Below are positions 6,340 through 10,694 of a stretch of 10,694 nucleotides of DNA, one piece after another. Every line of letters starts with the position of its first letter. Within the stretch, counting starts at the first letter, position 1. Below the pieces are notes generated by a model, which was not told the DNA's origin, made no database searches, and saw nothing but the letters and a program-made list of their open reading frames with translations. Made by a program: the position numbers and the translations under genes. This stretch comes from an uncultured Brevundimonas sp. (lineage in GTDB: Bacteria > Pseudomonadota > Alphaproteobacteria > Caulobacterales > Caulobacteraceae): assembly GCA_946885435.1 (NCBI GenBank), contig CAMPGL010000067.1, forward strand, positions 1 through 10,694, read 5' to 3'.

Positions 6340-7463
6340 GCGCGAAAGGGGCTGAACTCCTCCGTCAGGATCTCCGCCTCCTGGGCGACCGCGGTTCGTT
6401 CCTGCTCCAGATATCGCGCCACCGCCGCCCGCAAACCGGCGTTGCTGATCCAGTGGGCGGAGTGGACGGTGCGCGGCAGGTAGCCGCGCGCCAGCTTGTG
6501 TTCACCTTGGGCGCCTGCCTCGACGCGCGACAGGCCGCGTTCGATGGCGAACTCGACGGCGCGGTAATAGCAGAGCTCGAAATGCAGGAACGGCCTGTGC
6601 TCCAGCGCGCCCCACTGCCGGCCGTAGAGCGCGTCGCGGCCGATGAAGTTCAGCGCCCCGGCGATGGGCCGGTCGCCGTCGAAGGCCATGACCAGGGCGA
6701 TGCGGTCGGCCATCCGTTCGCCGACCAGGCTGAAGAAGCGGCGGTTCAGATAGGGCCGGCCCCACTTGCGAGAGCCGGTGTCCATGTAGAAGGCGAAGAA
6801 GGCGTCCCAGTGCGCTTCGGTGATCTCGGCGCCGGTCAGGATGCGGATGTCGAGGCCGACGTTCGCCTCGCGCCGCTCGCGGCGGATCGTCTTGCGGCGG
6901 CTGGAGGACAGGTCGGCGAGGAAGTCGTCGAAGGTCGCGTAGCCGCGGTTGGTCCAGATGAACTGGCGGTCCTGGCGTGGCAGCAGGCCGGCCTCGGCCA
7001 GCAGGGCCTGATCCTCGTCTGAGGCGAAGTTGACGTGCAGCGACGACAGCCCCTCGCGCTCGCAAAGGGTGATGGCGGCCGATAGCAGGGCGCGGCGATG
7101 CTCGTCAGTGTCCGCGAGCAGTCTCGGCCCGGTCACCGGCGTGAACGGGACCGCCGACAGCAGCTTGGGATAGTAGGCCCCGCCGGCGCGCTCCCAGGCG
7201 TCCGCCCAGGCATGGTCGAAGACATACTCGCCCTGGCTGTGGCCCTTCAGATAGAGCGGCAGGACACCGACGACGGCGCCATCGTCCTCGAGCGTCAGGT
7301 GCCGCGGCGCCCAGCCGGTGCGCGCCGAGGCGCAGCCGGACGCCTCGCAGGCCTCCAGGAAGTCGTAGCTCAGGAACGGATCGCCGGTGGGACCGGCGAA
7401 CCGGTCCCAGGTCTCCCGGCCGATCTCGGCGAGGGGGCCGTGGACGGAGGCGCTGAGGCTCAC
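6324..7463 (-). CDS. COG3146 GNAT / FemAB-like N-acyltransferase
   Basis: This 379-residue protein belongs to the GNAT family (COG3146, formerly DUF482), annotated as putative peptidoglycan-biosynthesis or FemAB-like acyltransferases; the substrate is not established. Landmarks are DPFLSYDFLEACE (28-40), the basic SSRRKTIRRERR segment (187-198), GRQWG (281-285), LHFELCYY (293-300) and EAGAQGEHKLARGYLP (315-330), all typical of the family, and the length is full. It starts with GTG (7463-7461); the upstream RidA stop TGA shares bases with it (GTGA), with a GAGG site 4 bases before the GTG. This indicates translational coupling with the RidA-family gene. Its tail overlaps the DUF4287/DUF5655 gene by 16 bases in convergent orientation. 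Confidence 0.88.
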   Translation of the reverse strand: MSLSASVHGPLAEIGRETWDRFAGPTGDPFLSYDFLEACEASGCASARTGWAPRHLTLEDDGAVVGVLPLYLKGHSQGEYVFDHAWADAWERAGGAYYPKLLSAVPFTPVTGPRLLADTDEHRRALLSAAITLCEREGLSSLHVNFASDEDQALLAEAGLLPRQDRQFIWTNRGYATFDDFLADLSSSRRKTIRRERREANVGLDIRILTGAEITEAHWDAFFAFYMDTGSRKWGRPYLNRRFFSLVGERMADRIALVMAFDGDRPIAGALNFIGRDALYGRQWGALEHRPFLHFELCYYRAVEFAIERGLSRVEAGAQGEHKLARGYLPRTVHSAHWISNAGLRAAVARYLEQERTAVAQEAEILTEEFSPFRAQPRA

Positions 7464-7918
7464 CGCACCTCGACGATGGCGTCGACTTCGACGGCGAAGC
7501 CGAGCGGCAGCTTGTAGACGCCCACGGCCGAGCGGGCGTGACGGCCCGCGTCGCCGAAGACGTCGACCATCAGGTCGGAGCAGCCGTTGATGACCTTGGG
7601 AATGTCGATGAAGTCAGGCCCGGCCTGGACGAAGCCGCCGAGCTTGACCACGCGGACGACGCGGTCGAGGTCGCCGTCCAAGGCCGCGTTCATCTGAGCC
7701 AGCAGGTTGACGCCGCTCATCCGCGCGGCGGCCACGGCCTGGTCCATGTCGACATCCACCCCCACGGTGCCCTTAACGCCGCCCGAAGCGTCGTTGGACA
7801 GCTGGCCGGCGATGTGGAGCAGGTTCCCCGAACGCATGAAGGGCACATAGTTGGCGACCGCCGCGGCGGGGGCGGGCAGTTCGATGCCGAGTTCCTTCAA
7901 ACGGGCGGCGACGGACAT
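7460..7918 (-). CDS. RidA family protein (YjgF/YER057c/UK114)
   Basis: This 152-residue cytosolic protein belongs to the Rid superfamily, in the longer subgroup with an N-terminal LKELGIELP segment (7-15) and VANYVPF (21-27). Canonical RidA hydrolyses reactive 2-aminoacrylate-type enamine/imine intermediates made by PLP enzymes. Here R129 in HARSAVGVYKLP (127-138) aligns with the essential Arg105 of E. coli RidA, while the position of Glu120 is Asp (D146 in VEVDAIVEV). The region HIAGQL (35-40) and the IDIPKVINGCSDLMVDVFG stretch (104-122) are subgroup hallmarks. This subgroup often lacks proven deaminase activity, so the exact chemistry is open. AGGAG (plus-strand 7926-7930) supports the ATG start. 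It is the first gene of a two-gene operon with the acyltransferase. Confidence 0.9.
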   Translation of the reverse strand: MSVAARLKELGIELPAPAAAVANYVPFMRSGNLLHIAGQLSNDASGGVKGTVGVDVDMDQAVAAARMSGVNLLAQMNAALDGDLDRVVRVVKLGGFVQAGPDFIDIPKVINGCSDLMVDVFGDAGRHARSAVGVYKLPLGFAVEVDAIVEVR

Positions 7919-7936
7919 GGGCAGGCTCCTGTGTTT

Positions 7937-7959
7937 CGAGGCGGCGGTTTAGCGCCTCG
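7937..7959. repeat. Inverted repeat just upstream of the RidA-family gene
   Basis: CGAGGCG (7937-7943) and CGCCTCG (7953-7959) are perfect reverse complements around a 9-base centre, extendable outward with one A-T and two G-T pairs. It lies 6 bases upstream of the ribosome binding site (plus-strand 7926-7930), so it would form a leader hairpin in the ridA mRNA or serve as an operator. No T-run follows on the minus strand. The function is inferred. Confidence 0.45.
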
Positions 7960-8001
7960 GAGCGGCCCTCGGAAGGCCCGGCGAAATTCGGCGGCGCCGC
8001 G

Positions 8002-8026
8002 TTGCAAAGCCCGGCGCCAGACAATA
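8002..8026 (+). promoter_or_regulatory. Candidate promoter for yajC-secDF
   Basis: The 166-base gap between divergent ridA and yajC contains TTGCAA (8002-8007) and ACAATA (8021-8026) separated by 13 bases, the least GC-rich hexamers in the gap. The spacing is short for a standard sigma-70 promoter but falls within the 10-14 range used by Caulobacter-type consensus sites; the -10 match to GCTANAWC is poor. Only motif resemblance supports it. Confidence 0.3.
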
Positions 8027-8048
8027 GGTTCCGGCCTCCCATTTCAGC

Positions 8049-8066
8049 CGCGGGCGGGGGCCCGCG
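8049..8066. repeat. Leader hairpin of yajC
   Basis: CGCGGGC (8049-8055) and GCCCGCG (8060-8066) form a perfect 7-bp stem with a GGGG loop, ending 8 bases before the CGGAGA ribosome binding site (8075-8080) of yajC. If transcription starts near 8030 this would be a stable hairpin in the mRNA leader. There is no T-run, so it is not an intrinsic terminator. GC richness makes chance formation possible. Confidence 0.4.
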
Positions 8067-8084
8067 ACGAACCCCGGAGACTCC

Positions 8085-8411
8085 ATGTCCGCGACCCCGA
8101 CCGGCGCCGCCGCAGACGGCGGCCTCATGGCGATGGCCGTGAACTTCGCCCCGTTCATCGTCATCCTCGTGCTGTTCTATTTCATGCTGATCCGGCCGCA
8201 GCAGAAGCGGGCCAAGCAGCACCAGGAGATGGTCGGCGCCATCAAGCGTGGCGACGAGGTCGTCCTCTCGAACGGCATGGTCGGCAAGGTCACTCGCGTC
8301 GAGGACCAGGAGGCCATGGTCGAGATCTCGCAGGGCGTGAACGTCCGCGTGGTCAAGGCGATGGTGGCCGAGGTCCGCAATCGCGGCGCGATCGCCGCCA
8401 ACAACGGCTGA
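8085..8411 (+). CDS. yajC: Preprotein translocase subunit YajC
   Basis: This 108-residue inner-membrane protein is the accessory subunit of the SecDF-YajC complex, which associates with SecYEG. One transmembrane helix (about 20-36) is followed by the hallmark FMLIRPQQKRAKQHQEM (33-49) and a cytosolic domain with GDEVVLSNGMVGKVTRV (56-72), the family's small beta domain. CGGAGA at 8075-8080 sits 4 bases before the ATG. It is the first gene of yajC-secD-secF, the order common in many proteobacteria, with secD starting 25 bases after its stop. Confidence 0.95.
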   Translation: MSATPTGAAADGGLMAMAVNFAPFIVILVLFYFMLIRPQQKRAKQHQEMVGAIKRGDEVVLSNGMVGKVTRVEDQEAMVEISQGVNVRVVKAMVAEVRNRGAIAANNG

Positions 8412-8436
8412 GACCGGAAAGCATCGGCCTGAAGTC

Positions 8437-10032
8437 ATGATGCAGCTGTCGCGCTGGAAAGTCATTCTCGTCGTCCTCGCGACGGTGCTCGGGCTCGCCT
8501 ATGCGGCGCCGAACCTGATGAGCGAGGCCCAGCGCGAGGCGCTGCCCGACTGGGCGCCCAACCGGGGCGTCAATCTGGGCCTCGACCTCCAGGGCGGATC
8601 CTCGCTGCTTCTCGAGGTCGACGTGGACGACCTGCGTCGGCAACGCATCGCCAACCTGGCCGAGGACGTTGAGGTCGCGCTGAACCGCGCCTCCATCCCG
8701 CACCAGCGGCCCCAGACGGGCGCGACCGGCGTTACGGTTCGCCTGAACGACCCCGCCCAGGCGCAGGCCGCCGAAACGGCCCTGCGTGACCTCGTGCGGC
8801 CGAACCTGCAGACGGGCGCCTCGAACCTGTCGGTGCGCCGCCAGGACGACGGCTCGCTGTCGGTGCAGTTCTCCGAGGCCGCGCTGGCCGATGAGGCCAG
8901 CCAGGCCGTGGCCCGCTCGATCGAGGTCATCCGCCGTCGCCTTGACCCCGACGGCACCAAGGAGATCAATCCGGTCCGCCAGGGCACGGACCGCATCGTC
9001 GTCTCGGCGCCGGGCGAGACGGACCCGGAGGGCATGCGCCGCCTGATCGGCCAGACCGCGCGGCTGACGTTCCACGAGGTCGACAGCTCTGGCCGCGTCA
9101 TGGAGGTCGTCCAGACCGGCCGGGCTCCTTACGGCTGGATGCTGATGATGGAGGAGGGCACGCCGTACCTTCTGCGCGAGCGTCCGCTGCTGACGGGCGA
9201 GATGCTGACCAACTCCTCGGTCGCCTACGACCAGTTCAACCAGCCGGCCGTGGGCCTGCAGTTCAACGGCGAAGGCGCCCGCATCTTCGGCGACTACACC
9301 ACGCGCAACGTCGGCAACGCCTTCGCCATCGTCCTGGACGAGGAGATCGTTTCGGTCGCCACCATCCGCGAGCCCATCCCGGGCGGCAGCGGCCAGATCT
9401 CGGACGTGGGCAGCATCGAACGCGCCACCGAGATGGTCACCCTTCTGAACGCCGGCGCCCTTCCGGCCCAGCTGAACGTGGAAGAGCAGAGAACGGTCGG
9501 CGCCGAGCTCGGTGCGGACGCCGTGCGGGGCGGGGCGATCGCGACGACCGTCGCCTTCGTCGGCGTGCTGCTCTTCATGATCCTCGCCTATGGCTTCCTG
9601 TTCGGCGGCATTTCGGTGATCGCCCTGCTGGTCAACGGCGTGCTGATCATCGCCACCATGTCGGTCACGGGGGCCAGCCTGTCGCTGCCGGGTATCGCGG
9701 GCCTGATCCTGACCCTGGCCATGGCGGTCGACGCCAACGTGCTGATCTATGAGCGAATGCGTGACGAGGTGCGCAACGGACGCACGCCCATCGGCGCCAT
9801 GGACGCGGGGTTCTCGCGGGCCATGGTGACCATCGTCGACGCCAACCTGACGACCCTGATCGCCGCCTGGATCATGTTCTTCTTCGGCGCCGGGCCGGTC
9901 CGCGGCTTCGCCTGGACCCTGTCGATCGGCGTCATCACCTCGGTGTTCACCGCGGTACTCATCACCCAGGTTCTGCTGGCTATCTGGGTGCGCGTCGCGC
10001 GGCCCAAGCGCCTGCCGATCGCCGAGGCTTAG
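8437..10032 (+). CDS. secD: Protein translocase subunit SecD
   Basis: This 531-residue inner-membrane protein uses the proton motive force with SecF to help pull exported proteins through SecYEG. The first helix (about 8-24) leads to RGVNLGLDLQGGSSLLLEV (43-61) and a large periplasmic region (about 62-365) that includes VIRRRLDPDGTKE (164-176) and a base region with LLNAGALPAQL (336-346). The second helical bundle (about 367-520) holds AMAVDANVLIYERMRDE (428-444), in which D432 aligns with the essential transport aspartate (D519) of E. coli SecD, and GAGPVRGFAWTLSIG (484-498). It is shorter than the E. coli protein (615 residues), within the normal range. Two adjacent ATGs open the frame and the Shine-Dalgarno is weak (GAAG at 8430-8433), so coupling to yajC is possible. 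It ends 3 bases before secF. Confidence 0.96.
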   Translation: MMQLSRWKVILVVLATVLGLAYAAPNLMSEAQREALPDWAPNRGVNLGLDLQGGSSLLLEVDVDDLRRQRIANLAEDVEVALNRASIPHQRPQTGATGVTVRLNDPAQAQAAETALRDLVRPNLQTGASNLSVRRQDDGSLSVQFSEAALADEASQAVARSIEVIRRRLDPDGTKEINPVRQGTDRIVVSAPGETDPEGMRRLIGQTARLTFHEVDSSGRVMEVVQTGRAPYGWMLMMEEGTPYLLRERPLLTGEMLTNSSVAYDQFNQPAVGLQFNGEGARIFGDYTTRNVGNAFAIVLDEEIVSVATIREPIPGGSGQISDVGSIERATEMVTLLNAGALPAQLNVEEQRTVGAELGADAVRGGAIATTVAFVGVLLFMILAYGFLFGGISVIALLVNGVLIIATMSVTGASLSLPGIAGLILTLAMAVDANVLIYERMRDEVRNGRTPIGAMDAGFSRAMVTIVDANLTTLIAAWIMFFFGAGPVRGFAWTLSIGVITSVFTAVLITQVLLAIWVRVARPKRLPIAEA

Positions 10033-10035
10033 TCC

Positions 10036-10694
10036 ATGAAGTTCTGGCCCCTCATCAAGATCGTCCCGATCAAGACGAACCTGAAGTTCGTCTCCTTCGC
10101 CAAGTACATGGCCGCGCTGTCGGTCATCGGCGTGATCGGCTCGCTGTTCCTGACGCTCTATCCCCTGCGGCCGCCATGCGGCGGCCTGAACTGCGGCGTC
10201 GACTTCACGGGCGGCGCGCTGCTCGAGGTCGAGACCTCGCCGCGGGCCGTCGACCTGGCGGTGGCGCGTGAGGCGCTGAACGAACTGGGTCTCCAGGACG
10301 TACAGGTTCAGAACTACGGCACGCCGTCCGACCCCCAGGGCCGCGAGCACGCCATGGTCCGCTTCCAGCCGCCGGCCGACCAGTCGTCGGCCGAGTCGAT
10401 GCAGGAGGCCCGCGCGGCGCTGCAGTCGGCGCTCGGCGAGGACATCCGCTTCACGCGCCAGGAAGTGGTCGGCCCGAAGGTCTCCGGCGAACTGTTCACT
10501 GGCGGCGTCATCGCGCTGTTGATCGCGATCGGCCTGATGCTGGTCTACATCTGGTTCCGGTTCGAATGGCAGTTCGGCCTGGGCGCCGTCGCCGGCCTCT
10601 TCCACGACGTGATCCTGGTCTTCGGGCTGTTCGCCCTGACCAAGATGGAGTTCACCCTGACGGCCGTGGCCGCGGTCCTGACCGTCATCGGCTA
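10036..10694 (+). CDS. secF: Protein translocase subunit SecF (partial, 3' end outside window)
   Basis: The ATG at 10036 lies 3 bases after the secD stop and the frame is open to the window end (219 complete codons), so roughly the N-terminal two thirds is present. SecF partners SecD in proton-driven late steps of Sec export. A first helix (about 24-43) is followed by GVDFTGGALLEVE (54-66), a periplasmic domain (about 60-145), then VVGPKVSGEL (144-153), a helix (about 155-172), the WFRFEWQFGLGAV stretch (173-185) and LFHDVILVFGLFAL (188-201). LTVIG leads off the end into the expected LTVIGYS motif. C48 and C53 flank the start of the periplasmic region. No Shine-Dalgarno is obvious; translation coupled to secD is likely. 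Confidence 0.95.
   Translation, partial: MKFWPLIKIVPIKTNLKFVSFAKYMAALSVIGVIGSLFLTLYPLRPPCGGLNCGVDFTGGALLEVETSPRAVDLAVAREALNELGLQDVQVQNYGTPSDPQGREHAMVRFQPPADQSSAESMQEARAALQSALGEDIRFTRQEVVGPKVSGELFTGGVIALLIAIGLMLVYIWFRFEWQFGLGAVAGLFHDVILVFGLFALTKMEFTLTAVAAVLTVIG

Noticed and set aside
8353..10605. A 750-codon open frame antisense to secD/secF.
   Set aside because: The product is low-complexity and rich in Arg, Asp, His, Gln and Gly, with no recognisable domain. It is exactly opposite well-conserved secD and secF, and long antisense frames are expected in DNA of this GC content.
1..10694. Mobile element, CRISPR array, phage or toxin-antitoxin system.
   Set aside because: No direct-repeat arrays, terminal inverted repeats, transposase or integrase motifs, or compositional break were seen; gene content is housekeeping and metabolic throughout.

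Overview
The window is high-GC, tightly packed bacterial chromosome carrying ordinary vertical-inheritance genes. The GC-rich codon use, protein sequences such as SecD, YajC and the COG3146 acyltransferase, and the gene density suggest an alphaproteobacterium, probably of the Caulobacterales (Brevundimonas/Caulobacter/Phenylobacterium-like). That placement is inference from sequence style, not a search result. No transposase, phage gene, integrase, CRISPR array, tRNA or rRNA was found, and every gene uses the same GC-rich codon style.

Layout: (1) 1-55, the last 17 codons of an EF-Tu gene, closed by a strong intrinsic terminator at 92-119. (2) 205-3159, a plus-strand cluster of a CBS-domain cystathionine beta-synthase, a cystathionine gamma-lyase/synthase and a MAPEG membrane protein. 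The first two form a reverse transsulfuration pair (homocysteine to cystathionine to cysteine). (3) 5703-3186, a minus-strand cluster of a HIT-family hydrolase, a Tat-exported DUF885 metallopeptidase-like protein and a 68-residue two-helix membrane protein. (4) 5755-6339, a plus-strand DUF4287/DUF5655 protein that starts divergently from the HIT gene and overlaps the tail of the next convergent gene by 16 bp. (5) 7918-6324, a minus-strand RidA-family gene translationally coupled through a GTGA overlap to a COG3146 GNAT/FemAB-like acyltransferase. (6) 8085-10694, the Sec accessory operon yajC-secD-secF, with secF cut off by the window edge.

The strongest functional units are the transsulfuration pair (sulfur amino acid metabolism, possibly linked to thiol chemistry through the MAPEG neighbour) and yajC-secDF (proton-motive-force-driven completion of Sec export). 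The DUF885 protein is itself predicted to be exported, but by Tat rather than Sec.

I did not find a convincing new system. The items most worth checking are a pair of cysteines just after the first helix of SecF, perfect inverted repeats in three leader or intergenic regions, the small membrane protein behind DUF885, and the MAPEG gene at the end of the transsulfuration cluster.
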